Of a DNA stretch of 64,000 nucleotides, positions 42,429 to 50,310 are shown piece by piece. Origin of the DNA: Pseudomonas sp. MRSN 12121 (GTDB lineage Bacteria; Pseudomonadota; Gammaproteobacteria; Pseudomonadales; Pseudomonadaceae); the NCBI RefSeq assembly GCF_000931465.1, contig NZ_CP010892.1, positions 6,843,388 to 6,907,387 of the forward strand, given 5' to 3'. The notes beneath the pieces are model-generated. The model made no database searches. It saw only the letters and a program-made list of their open reading frames with translations, and was not told where the DNA came from. The translations under genes were made by a program, and so were the position numbers. Every line of letters starts with the position of its first letter. Position 1 is the first letter of the stretch.

Positions 42429-42873
42429 CATGGAATTGCATGCGGTGGCGAGCCTGTTGCGCCGCGGGCATTCGCTGGACCTGTTATCCACAGGCCTGGC
42501 CTTGCTCGGTGCCCTGCTCGGCCTCGGCCAATGGCTGCTCGGCGCCATCACCCCATGGGCCATCGCGCTGAGTGTTGCGCTGCTGCTCCTGGGGCTGCTG
42601 CAAAAATACTGGGCGCTGCGGGTGGCCTTCGACGCCGAGCTGTTCCAGCGGGTCGCCGACAGCCCCCTGCCGCTGGCCGAACGCACTGTCGCCCTGGACC
42701 AGGCACTGGCGGCGCTGGGCCTGCAACCGGCGAGCGCCGGTGGCCGGGCCTGGCCCCAGCGCAGCCGCGGCGCCCTCGACCTGCTACGCCGCCAGGCTCT
42801 GCTGCTGGCCGCGCAAACCATACTGACACTGGGTTTCATCCTGGCCAGCCCGTGGCTGGCCATCGCCGGATAA
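42418..42873 (+). CDS. Small membrane protein of the ynb-like operon
   Basis: 151 residues from ATG 42418, overlapping the ynbD stop by 11 bases. Three hydrophobic helices: LLSTGLALLGALLGLGQWLLG and AIALSVALLLLGLL in the first third and QTILTLGFILASPWLAIAG at the end. The middle is soluble (about 60-120). No motif recognised; function unknown, but the tight packing implies a role with the lipid enzymes around it. Confidence 0.75.
   Translation: MSTDMELHAVASLLRRGHSLDLLSTGLALLGALLGLGQWLLGAITPWAIALSVALLLLGLLQKYWALRVAFDAELFQRVADSPLPLAERTVALDQALAALGLQPASAGGRAWPQRSRGALDLLRRQALLLAAQTILTLGFILASPWLAIAG
42484..42492. other. Perfect DnaA box (in the small membrane protein gene)
   Basis: TTATCCACA, 91 bases after the previous box and in the same orientation. 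Confidence 0.6.
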
Positions 42874-42882
42874 GGACTTCTC

Positions 42883-43506
42883 ATGCTCGAACCGCTGGTC
42901 GCCACGCTTATCACCTCCGCCGCCCGCACCATCACCGGCGCCCGCAGCCTGTGGCTCGGTTGCGGGCCGCAACCGGTGCAACGCATCTACTACGCCAACC
43001 ACAGCAGCCACGGCGACTTCGTGCTGCTCTGGGCCTCGCTGCCGCCGGCGCTGCGCCGCATGACACGGCCGGTGGCCGGCGCCGACTACTGGCAAGCCAG
43101 CCCGTTGCGGCGCTACCTCATCAACCGGGTGTTCAACGGCGTGCTGATCGACCGCGAGCGCAAGGAGCCTGTGGATAACCCCTTGCAGCCGATGCTCGAC
43201 GCCCTGGCCGACGGCGATTCGCTGATCATCTTCCCCGAGGGCACGCGCAATCTGCAGGAGGACGGCCTGCTGCCATTCAAGAGCGGCCTCTACCACCTGG
43301 CGAAAAGTTACCCACAGGCCCAGGTGATTCCGGTGTGGATCGCCAACCTCAACCGCGTGATGCCCAAGGGCCGTTTCCTGCCTTTGCCATTACTGTGCAC
43401 CACCAGCTTCGGCACGCCGCTGTTCCTCGAGGACGGCGAAAGCAAGGAGCAATTCCTCGAACGCAGCCGTGTCGCGCTGCTGGCCCTGGCCCCGGAGCAT
43501 GCCTGA
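42883..43506 (+). CDS. PlsC-like 1-acyl-sn-glycerol-3-phosphate acyltransferase
   Basis: 207 residues, short for PlsC. NHSSHGDFV (about residues 39-47) is the catalytic NHx4D box; FPEGTRN (about 118-124) is the substrate-binding box. Expected to acylate lysophosphatidic acid or a similar lysolipid, providing phosphatidate for the CdsA-like enzyme encoded 1 base downstream. Contains a DnaA box at 43170 and a near-match (TTACCCACA) at 43308. Confidence 0.86.
   Translation: MLEPLVATLITSAARTITGARSLWLGCGPQPVQRIYYANHSSHGDFVLLWASLPPALRRMTRPVAGADYWQASPLRRYLINRVFNGVLIDRERKEPVDNPLQPMLDALADGDSLIIFPEGTRNLQEDGLLPFKSGLYHLAKSYPQAQVIPVWIANLNRVMPKGRFLPLPLLCTTSFGTPLFLEDGESKEQFLERSRVALLALAPEHA
43170..43178. 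other. Perfect DnaA box (in the plsC-like gene)
   Basis: TGTGGATAA in codons for PVDNP, inverse orientation to the boxes at 42393 and 42484. Confidence 0.6.
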
Positions 43507-43507
43507 G

Positions 43508-44440
43508 ATGGATAGACAGACCCTGATGTTGTTCGGCGGGATCGGCGCGGTACTGGTACTGGCATCGCTGATCGGCTTCCTGCTCAAGCTGCGCACCCGC
43601 GGCGCGGCGAACTCGGTGATCGACAACCTCAACGCGCGCATCAACGCCTGGTGGGTGATGGTGCTGGTGATCGGCCTGGCCTTCTGGCTCGGCACCAGCG
43701 CGGTGATCCTGCTGTTCTACGCCGTGTCCTTTTACGCCCTGCGCGAATTCATGACCCTGATGCCGACCCGGCGCAGCGACTACCCGGCACTGGCGGCGGC
43801 GTTCTACCTGGCCCTGCCGCTGCAATACCTGCTGATCTACTTCGACTGGTATGGGCTGTTCTCGATCTTCATCCCGGTCTACGTGTTCCTGCTGCTGCCG
43901 ATCCTCGCGTCCCTGGGCGGCGACAGCACGCACTTCCTGGAGCGCGCCTCCAAGGTGCAGTGGGGCCTGATGATCGCGGTGTTCTGCGTGTCGTTCGTGC
44001 CGGCCCTGCTGACCCTGGATATCGCCGGCTACGAAGGGCGCAACCTGCTGTTGATCGCTTACCTGGTGATCGTGGTGCAGATGTCGGACGTGTTGCAGTA
44101 CGTCTGTGGAAAACTCTTCGGCAAACGCAAGATCGCCCCGCGCCTCTCGCCGTCCAAGACCGTGGAAGGTTTTGTCGGCGGCATCCTGCTGGCGTCGATG
44201 ATCGGCGGCGCGCTGTGGTGGATCACTCCGTTCAGCCTCTGGCAGTCGTTCTTCATCGCCCTGCTGATCAACCTGCTGGGCTTCGCCGGCGGCATCGTCA
44301 TGTCGGCGATCAAGCGCGACCGCGGGGTGAAGGACTGGGGCCACATGATCGAAGGCCACGGCGGCATGCTCGACCGCCTGGATTCGGTGTGCTTCGCCGC
44401 GCCGATCTTCTTCCACCTGGTGCGCTACTGGTGGACCTGA
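43508..44440 (+). CDS. ynbB: Phosphatidate cytidylyltransferase paralogue (CdsA/YnbB-like)
   Basis: 310 residues from ATG 43508. About eight membrane helices and the complete CDS signature near the C-terminus: SAIKRDRGVKDWG followed by EGHGGMLDRLDS (about 265-290). Makes CDP-diacylglycerol from phosphatidate and CTP, the donor for the YnbA-like transferase. This is a second copy separate from the usual cdsA of the frr-dxr locus. Last gene of the operon; a REPIN follows. Confidence 0.9.
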   Translation: MDRQTLMLFGGIGAVLVLASLIGFLLKLRTRGAANSVIDNLNARINAWWVMVLVIGLAFWLGTSAVILLFYAVSFYALREFMTLMPTRRSDYPALAAAFYLALPLQYLLIYFDWYGLFSIFIPVYVFLLLPILASLGGDSTHFLERASKVQWGLMIAVFCVSFVPALLTLDIAGYEGRNLLLIAYLVIVVQMSDVLQYVCGKLFGKRKIAPRLSPSKTVEGFVGGILLASMIGGALWWITPFSLWQSFFIALLINLLGFAGGIVMSAIKRDRGVKDWGHMIEGHGGMLDRLDSVCFAAPIFFHLVRYWWT

Positions 44441-44461
44441 ATCCCCTCTGACACCCGAACC

Positions 44462-44564
44462 TGTAGGAGCAGCCGGTCGACGCTCGATTGCTCGCGATAG
44501 GGCCAACGCGGTTTATCTGCAAGACCGCGTCGATGCCATCGCGAGCAAGCTTCGCTCCTACAGG
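44462..44564. repeat. REPIN: two REP sequences of different subtype
   Basis: The left copy is the 'GGTCGACGCTCGATTGC' variant (as at 2864); the right copy is the inverse of GTAGGAGCGAAGCTTGCTCGCGATGG. Between ynbB and lpd3. Confidence 0.88.
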
Positions 44565-44675
44565 GGATGTGAACGCCTTTGCTTGACCGCTCGGCTTTCG
44601 CACGCTCATATTACGGTCATAATTTTTTGATCGGCTTCCTTTGCACTCTTCTTTCCGACAGCAGGAGAACAAGCC

Positions 44676-46076
44676 ATGAGCAGCTACGACGTCGTCATCC
44701 TCGGTGGGGGCCCCGGCGGTTACAACGCCGCCATTCGCGCCGGCCAGCTGGGGCTCAAGGTCGCGTGCGTCGAGGGCCGCGACACCCTCGGCGGCACCTG
44801 CCTGAATGTCGGCTGCATGCCGTCCAAGGCCCTGTTGCACGCTTCGGAGCTGTACGAGGCAGCCATGGGCAAAGAGTTCGCCGATCTGGGCATCGAGGTC
44901 ACGCCGAGCCTCAACCTCGCGCAGATGATGAAGCAGAAGGACGACAGCGTGGCCGGCCTGACCAAAGGCATCGAGTTCCTGTTTCGCAAGAACAAGGTCG
45001 ACTGGATCAAGGGCTGGGGGCATATCGACGGCCCCGGCCAGGTCACGGTGACCGACAGCAGCGGCGGCCAGACCCGCTTGCAGGCCAGGGACATCGTGAT
45101 CGCCACCGGCTCCGAGCCGACGCCGCTGCCCGGGGTGGAGATCGACAACCGGCGCATCCTCGACTCCACCGGGGCCCTGTCCCTCGGCGAAGTACCCAAG
45201 CACCTGGTGGTGATCGGTGCCGGGGTCATCGGCCTGGAGCTGGGCTCGGTGTGGCGGCGCCTGGGCGCCGAGGTGACGGTGGTCGAATACCTGGACCGGA
45301 TCTGCCCCGGCGTCGACGCCGAGGCCGGCAAGACCTTGCAGAAGGCCCTGGGCAAACAGGGCATCGCCTTCCACCTCGGGGCCAAGGTCACCCGCGCCAC
45401 CCCCTCGGAAAGCGGCGTGCAGTTGAGCGTCGAGCCGGCGGCGGGCGGCAACGCCGAGCTGCTGGAGGCCGACTACGTGCTGGTGGCCATCGGGCGCCGC
45501 CCCTATACCCGCGGCCTGGGCCTGGAGAATGTCGGCCTGGCCACCGACTCGCGCGGCCTGCTCGCCAACCGCCAGCACCGCACCGAGGCCCCGGGCGTGT
45601 GGGTGATTGGCGACGTCACCTCCGGACCGATGCTCGCCCACAAGGCCGAGGACGAGGCCATGGCCTGTATCGAGCAGATCGTCGGCAAGGCCGGCGAGGT
45701 CAATTACGCGTTGATTCCCAATGTGATCTACACCCGGCCCGAGCTGGCGAGCGTCGGCAAGACCGAGGAACAGCTCAAGGCCGAAGGCCGCGCCTACAAG
45801 GCCGGCAAGTTCCCCTTCACCGCCAACAGCCGGGCCAAGATCAACCATGAGACCGAAGGATTCGCCAAGGTCCTGGCGGACGCCCAGACCGACGAGATCC
45901 TCGGCGTGCATCTGGTAGGACCGAGCGTCAGCGAAATGATCGGCGAATACTGCGTGGCCATGGAGTTCTCCGCCTCGGCCGAAGACATCGCCCTGACCTG
46001 CCACCCCCATCCGACCCGCTCGGAGGCCTTGCGCCAGGCGGCGATGAATGTGGAAGGGATGGCCACGCAGATTTAG
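44676..46076 (+). CDS. lpd3: Dihydrolipoyl dehydrogenase, stand-alone (Lpd3 type)
   Basis: 466 residues. FAD-binding GGGPGGYNAAIRAGQLG (about 9-25), redox-active disulfide GGTCLNVGCMPSK (about 39-51), NAD-binding GAGVIGLELG (about 183-192) and the C-terminal catalytic HPHPTRSE. Reoxidises dihydrolipoamide of 2-oxoacid dehydrogenase complexes. No E1 or E2 gene is nearby, as for the Lpd3 enzyme of P. aeruginosa and P. putida, which serves as a backup E3. GGAG lies 9 bases upstream. Monocistronic between two REPINs. Confidence 0.93.
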   Translation: MSSYDVVILGGGPGGYNAAIRAGQLGLKVACVEGRDTLGGTCLNVGCMPSKALLHASELYEAAMGKEFADLGIEVTPSLNLAQMMKQKDDSVAGLTKGIEFLFRKNKVDWIKGWGHIDGPGQVTVTDSSGGQTRLQARDIVIATGSEPTPLPGVEIDNRRILDSTGALSLGEVPKHLVVIGAGVIGLELGSVWRRLGAEVTVVEYLDRICPGVDAEAGKTLQKALGKQGIAFHLGAKVTRATPSESGVQLSVEPAAGGNAELLEADYVLVAIGRRPYTRGLGLENVGLATDSRGLLANRQHRTEAPGVWVIGDVTSGPMLAHKAEDEAMACIEQIVGKAGEVNYALIPNVIYTRPELASVGKTEEQLKAEGRAYKAGKFPFTANSRAKINHETEGFAKVLADAQTDEILGVHLVGPSVSEMIGEYCVAMEFSASAEDIALTCHPHPTRSEALRQAAMNVEGMATQI

Positions 46077-46108
46077 CCTGGCGGCGCCCGCGAGCAAGCT
46101 CCAGTTCT

Positions 46109-46196
46109 TGTAGGAGCGAAGCTTGCTCGCGATGGTCTCGACGCGGTCTTTTCCTTGAACCGGGTTGATCCTATCGCGAGCAAGCTTCGCTCCTAC
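46109..46196. repeat. REPIN: paired inverted REP sequences
   Basis: TGTAGGAGCGAAGCTTGCTC and its inverse GCGAGCAAGCTTCGCTCCTA enclose about 40 bases between the convergent lpd3 and Lrp-type genes. Confidence 0.9.
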
Positions 46197-46206
46197 GGGG
46201 TCCCTT

Positions 46207-46689
46207 TCAGGCCGGCAGATGCCCCAGCGGTAGCGCTCCCGGGGTTTTCACCGTGTGGATCGCGAAGTTGCTGCGGATATCGCTGACGCCCGGCAGCTTC
46301 AACAGGCTGCCGGTGAGGAAACGGTCGTAGGCGCGCAGGTCCGGCACCACCACTTGCAGCAGGAAGTCCGACTCGCCGGACACCAGGAACGCCGAGATCA
46401 CCTCCGGCAACGCAGCCACCGCCCGGTGAAAAGCCTCGGAATGCTCGTCGGTGTGGCGTTCGACCCTGACCCCGACGAACACCGTCAGGCCCAGGCCGAC
46501 CTCATCGCGGTCGAGATTGGCCTGGTAACCGCGAATCACCCCGGCCTCTTCCAGCATCCGTACCCGGCGCAGGCAGGGCGAAGGGGACAGGCCGATCTCT
46601 TCCGCCAGCTGCACGTTGCTCAGGCGGCCATCGCGCTGCAGGGCGGCGAGGATCTTGCGGTCGTAGGCATCGAGTTTCATTTTTGGCAT
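46207..46689 (-). CDS. Lrp/AsnC-family transcriptional regulator
   Basis: 160 residues. N-terminal helix-turn-helix (LDAYDRKILAALQRDGR, NVQLAEEIGLSPSPCLRRVRML, residues 5-46) and a C-terminal RAM effector domain (about 70-150). It responds to amino acids and usually controls a divergent transporter. ATG 46680 (MKLDAYDR) is an alternative start. It is divergent from a LysE-type exporter, 136 bases apart, the standard arrangement for regulator and target. Confidence 0.9.
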   Translation of the reverse strand: MPKMKLDAYDRKILAALQRDGRLSNVQLAEEIGLSPSPCLRRVRMLEEAGVIRGYQANLDRDEVGLGLTVFVGVRVERHTDEHSEAFHRAVAALPEVISAFLVSGESDFLLQVVVPDLRAYDRFLTGSLLKLPGVSDIRSNFAIHTVKTPGALPLGHLPA

Positions 46690-46825
46690 ATCTCTAGGGA
46701 AGTGGCGTCTTCAAATGGAAGATTATGCCAATTTGCGCACCGATACTGGCTGAATACGCAAGCACTTGCCCTGCCCTCCGGCCCTAGAATCACCTCACCG
46801 ACTCGACAACGAAAGGGCTGGCAAG

Positions 46826-47452
46826 GTGACGCAACTCTGGCTGTTTTTCCTGGCATTGGCGGTGGTCTATCTGCTGCCCGGCCCCGACATGATCCTCCTG
46901 CTGCAAACCGGCGCCCGCCAGGGACGGGCCCTGGCGCTGGCCACGGCGGTGGGCCTGGCGATCGCCCGCGGCTGCCATGTGGCCCTGGCGGCGCTGGGCC
47001 TGGCCACGCTGTTCAAGGTCGCGCCCTGGACCTTCGAGGTGGTGCGCCTGGGCGGCGCGGCCTACCTGTTGTGGCTCGGGGTGCAGTGCCTGCGGGCCAA
47101 CCTGTTGCCCAGCCTGCAGGCGGGCGAAACCGTGACGGCCCTGCCCTGGAGCGCGGCCATCCGCCGCGGCCTGCTGACCAACCTGCTCAATCCCAAGGCG
47201 CTGCTGTTCTGCTCGGTGCTGCTGCCGCAGTTCATCGACCCGCAGGCCGGCCCCGTGGCGGTGCAGTTCGCCAGCCTGGGCCTGCTGCTGGTGTTGGTGG
47301 GGTTGCTGTTCGACAGCGCCTACGCCCTGGCCGGCGCCTGGATCGGCCGCTGGCTGGCGCACAGCCACACCGCCCAACGGGTCCAGCAATGGCTGTTCGG
47401 CAGCCTGCTGATCGGCTTCGCCCTGCGCCTGACCTTCGTGCAACAGGCCTGA
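46826..47452 (+). CDS. LysE/RhtB-family amino-acid exporter
   Basis: 208 residues from GTG 46826 (V-TQLWLFFLALAVVYLLPGPDM). Six hydrophobic helices; family motifs LLPGPDMILLLQTGARQGR (about 14-32) and LLTNLLNPKALLF (about 118-130). Exports amino acids or analogues; the substrate is not determinable. The divergent Lrp-type gene is its likely regulator. Confidence 0.88.
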   Translation: MTQLWLFFLALAVVYLLPGPDMILLLQTGARQGRALALATAVGLAIARGCHVALAALGLATLFKVAPWTFEVVRLGGAAYLLWLGVQCLRANLLPSLQAGETVTALPWSAAIRRGLLTNLLNPKALLFCSVLLPQFIDPQAGPVAVQFASLGLLLVLVGLLFDSAYALAGAWIGRWLAHSHTAQRVQQWLFGSLLIGFALRLTFVQQA

Positions 47453-47462
47453 AGCCCCAGCT

Positions 47463-48287
47463 TCAAGCCGGCTTACGGGCGATGATGACCTGGCTCTTGG
47501 CGACCACGGCGTCCAACGCGTGCTTGATCTGCACCCCGCGCGGCGAGTTGAGGATGGTCTGCCAGGTGTTGGCCCACTGATCGAGCAACGGGTGGTCGGG
47601 GTTGCTGAATTCGACCTTGGCTTCCCAGAACAGCAGCATCCACAGCGACCAGTAGAAGCCGTATTGGCTATGGCTGAGCACTTCCAGCCCGGCATCGCCG
47701 ACCATCTGCTTGAACTGCTCTTCGCTGATGATGCGGATGTGGTTGGGCTTCTGGAAATACTCGGGCGCGGCGATGTCCTTCTGCAGGTCCTCGGAGCTCG
47801 GGTGCGGCACGCTCAGCAGGTACAACGCGCCCGGCTGGCCGACCCGCACCAGCTCGGAAAGAAACTGCGCCGGATCGTCCACGTGCTCGATGACCTCGGT
47901 GGACACCACGCGGCTGGCGGTGCCATCGGCGATCGGCAGCGGATTGCAGTCGGTGACATGGCATTCGACGCTGCGCGCCGGGGTGTCGCTCAGGCGCTGG
48001 CGCGTGGCCTCGACCTTGGCCGCGTCGATATCGGCAATGATGATCTTCGCCCCGCGCATCGCGCAGTAATGCACGTTGCCGCCATCGCCGCAGCCGACGT
48101 CGAGCAAGGTGTCCTCGGCCGTCACCGGGAAGCCGGTGAACAGCTCGCCGTTTTCCTGGTTGAACCAGCCGCTGAGCATCGCGTCCTGCAGGCCCAGCAT
48201 GTATGGGTCGACCTTGGCCGGCGGCGGTGTATCGGGCGTTACGGCCGCAGGAGCGCTCGCCGTGAGTTTTTTCAGAAGGCTCAGCAT
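47463..48287 (-). CDS. SAM-dependent methyltransferase, CPA accessory (PA5459 type)
   Basis: 274 residues from ATG 48287 (GGAG at 7 bases). Class I methyltransferase: motif I LLDVGCGDGGNVHY (about 59-72), acidic residue in IIADIDAAKVEA, and TEVIEHVDDPAQF (about 126-138). Paralogous to the methyltransferase at 49435 (shared LRDAMLDGWF/LQDAMLSGWF and VAKSQVIIARKP/MPKSQVIIARKP ends). In P. aeruginosa PA5455-PA5459 are required for normal common polysaccharide antigen, whose chain carries methylated rhamnose; this enzyme probably methylates the glycan. Last gene of the divergent operon. Confidence 0.85.
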   Translation of the reverse strand: MLSLLKKLTASAPAAVTPDTPPPAKVDPYMLGLQDAMLSGWFNQENGELFTGFPVTAEDTLLDVGCGDGGNVHYCAMRGAKIIIADIDAAKVEATRQRLSDTPARSVECHVTDCNPLPIADGTASRVVSTEVIEHVDDPAQFLSELVRVGQPGALYLLSVPHPSSEDLQKDIAAPEYFQKPNHIRIISEEQFKQMVGDAGLEVLSHSQYGFYWSLWMLLFWEAKVEFSNPDHPLLDQWANTWQTILNSPRGVQIKHALDAVVAKSQVIIARKPA

Positions 48288-49438
48288 GAAGTGACTCCAG
48301 TGGAAGGAACGGGAGAACGGGATGACCCCAGGCGTTGCACCAGCTCGGCACCCCGATTGCGCAGGGGCAGCTCGACGATCCGGTAATTGAGTTCGCTCAG
48401 CAACAGCAGCAGGCCCGCGGCGCAGCCCAGCGCCAGCAGCGGTTGCTCGGCCAGCCCGGGCGTGCCCGAAGGCGCCAGGCGGAACCAGGCTTCGCGCACC
48501 AGCAGGAACACCGGGATGTGGATCAGGTAGAGCCCGTAGGAACGGCTGCCGACCCAGGCCAGCAGGCTTTTCAGCGGACCGCGGGGCAACAGGTAGTCGC
48601 GGTTGTAGGAGGCGATCCACACCAGCAGCGCGCACAGCACAGCCAGCGCGCCGACCCGGTAATGGGTGATCGCGAAGCCGTCGGTGGCCAGCCAGCCCAG
48701 GCCCAGGCCAGCCAGGAGCAACAGCAGCGGGCCGAGCCCCGGATGGCGCCCCAGCCACTTCGGTTCGCAGTACCGGTAGCTGGCGCGGGCCGTCCACAGC
48801 GCCAGCAGCACGCCCAGGGCCATGGCATCGGTGCGGATGACCATCAGCAGCGGCGTGCGCATCGTCAGGACTTGCACCAGCACCAACGCCAGCAACACCC
48901 AGGCCAGGTATTTGCGACACAGCAGTACCAGCAGCGGCAGCAACAGGTAGAACTGCTCCTCCAGCGCCAGGCTCCAGTAGACGAAGCTGGCGCCGTACTC
49001 GTAGTGGAAGAAGCTGTCGGCAAAACGCAGATTGGCGAACTGCAACAGACCGGCCACGGTGGCCCACAGGTTGGCGTGCAGGCTGCCGAAGGCCCCCGAG
49101 CGATTGAGCGCCAGGCTCGCCAGCAACGTCAGCAGCAGCCACAGCCACGCCGAAGGCAGCAGGCGAAAGGCGCGGCGAATCCAGAAGTCGCGGGTCCGTT
49201 GCCAGGCCTGCGCGGTGTTGCTGCAGGCGCGCAATTGCGGGATCAGGCTGCGGGCGATGACAAAGCCGGAGATGGCGAAGAACAAATCCACGCCCCACCA
49301 GAACTGGCCGTAGGCCGCGACGCTGCCCAGCCAGGCAAGCCCGTCGGGAAACAGATTGCCCTGCAGATGGTGGAACACCACGCCCAGCACCGCGATGCCG
49401 CGCAGCAGCTCGATGTCCAGGATCCGCTTGTCGTTCAA
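48281..49438 (-). CDS. Acyltransferase 3 family membrane protein (OafA-like, PA5458 type)
   Basis: 385 residues with about ten membrane helices. Acyltransferase 3 motifs: RILDIELLRGIAVLGVVFHH (about 4-23), WWGVDLFFAISGFVIARSL (about 47-65) and RAFRLLPSAWLW. Likely O-acetylates the polysaccharide at the inner membrane. Start is probably TTG 49438, whose last bases overlap the TGA of the preceding methyltransferase gene; no in-frame ATG exists before residue 200. The 3' end overlaps the next methyltransferase start by 7 bases. Confidence 0.86.
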   Translation of the reverse strand: MNDKRILDIELLRGIAVLGVVFHHLQGNLFPDGLAWLGSVAAYGQFWWGVDLFFAISGFVIARSLIPQLRACSNTAQAWQRTRDFWIRRAFRLLPSAWLWLLLTLLASLALNRSGAFGSLHANLWATVAGLLQFANLRFADSFFHYEYGASFVYWSLALEEQFYLLLPLLVLLCRKYLAWVLLALVLVQVLTMRTPLLMVIRTDAMALGVLLALWTARASYRYCEPKWLGRHPGLGPLLLLLAGLGLGWLATDGFAITHYRVGALAVLCALLVWIASYNRDYLLPRGPLKSLLAWVGSRSYGLYLIHIPVFLLVREAWFRLAPSGTPGLAEQPLLALGCAAGLLLLLSELNYRIVELPLRNRGAELVQRLGSSRSPVPSTGVTSC

Positions 49439-50310
49439 GACGGCTGCGCCAGGGGCTTGCGCGCGATGATGACCTGGCTTTTGGGCATGAAGCCGTCCAG
49501 CACCTGCTTGATCGCCAGCCCGTCGGGCTGCGCCAGCAGCTCTTCCCAGGTCCGCGCCCAGCCTTCCATCAGCGCCGGGTACGGCGCCTGGATGCGGTCG
49601 CGCACCGCGCCCGGCGGTTCGCGCCCCGCGGCCCGTTCGCTGGCCCAGAAAAAGATCATCCCCATGACCCAGAAAAAGCCCGTGGCCTGGCGGTGCTCGA
49701 TGACCAGCCCGGCGTCCTCGACCAGCCGGGCAAAATCCTCGCGGGAAAAGATCTGCACATGGTTCGGCGCGCGGTAATAGCCGGGCGGCGCGATGCCCTT
49801 CTGCAAATGCTCGCCCACCGGGTCCGGAACGCTGATCAGGTACTGCGCGCCCGGGCGGCCCATGCGCACCAGCTCGGCGAGGAACGGCTCGGGCTGTTCG
49901 ATGTGCTCCAGCACTTCCATGCACACCACCTTGCTGGCGCAACCCCCGGCCAGCGGCAACGGCAGGCTGTTGCTGACCAGCCCCAGGGCCGGCACCTGCG
50001 ATTGCTCGCGCACCTGCCGGGCCAGCTCGCGCACCTTGGCGAATTCGCTGTCGGTGAAAATCACCGAGGCGCCCTGGCGCATGGCGAACAGGGTCGCCAC
50101 GCCTTCGCCGCAGCCGACATCGAGCAGGGTGTCGTCGGCGCTGATGGCAAAACCCTTGAGCAGCTCCCCCGTCTCGGCGCGGAACCAGCCATCGAGCATG
50201 GCGTCGCGCAAGCCGCAGTCCCGGGGCGAAACCGCAGGCCTGGGCAGTTCGGCTGCCAGCGCCACAGGCGACGGCGCGCTCCCGAGCAACCGCCGCAGCA
50301 ACGCCCGCAT
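49435..50310 (-). CDS. SAM-dependent methyltransferase, CPA accessory (PA5457 type)
   Basis: 291 residues from ATG 50310, which overlaps the upstream glycosyltransferase stop (TGATG). Motif I LLDVGCGEGVATLFAM (about 65-80), IFTDSEFAKVREL, and MEVLEHIEQPEPFLAELVRM (about 135-154). Paralogue of the gene at 47463; the pair flanks the acyltransferase gene. Probable glycan methyltransferase of the D-rhamnan. Reference data for this set come from P. aeruginosa PA5455-PA5459; the exact position methylated by each enzyme is not evident from sequence. Confidence 0.85.
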   Translation of the reverse strand: MRALLRRLLGSAPSPVALAAELPRPAVSPRDCGLRDAMLDGWFRAETGELLKGFAISADDTLLDVGCGEGVATLFAMRQGASVIFTDSEFAKVRELARQVREQSQVPALGLVSNSLPLPLAGGCASKVVCMEVLEHIEQPEPFLAELVRMGRPGAQYLISVPDPVGEHLQKGIAPPGYYRAPNHVQIFSREDFARLVEDAGLVIEHRQATGFFWVMGMIFFWASERAAGREPPGAVRDRIQAPYPALMEGWARTWEELLAQPDGLAIKQVLDGFMPKSQVIIARKPLAQPS

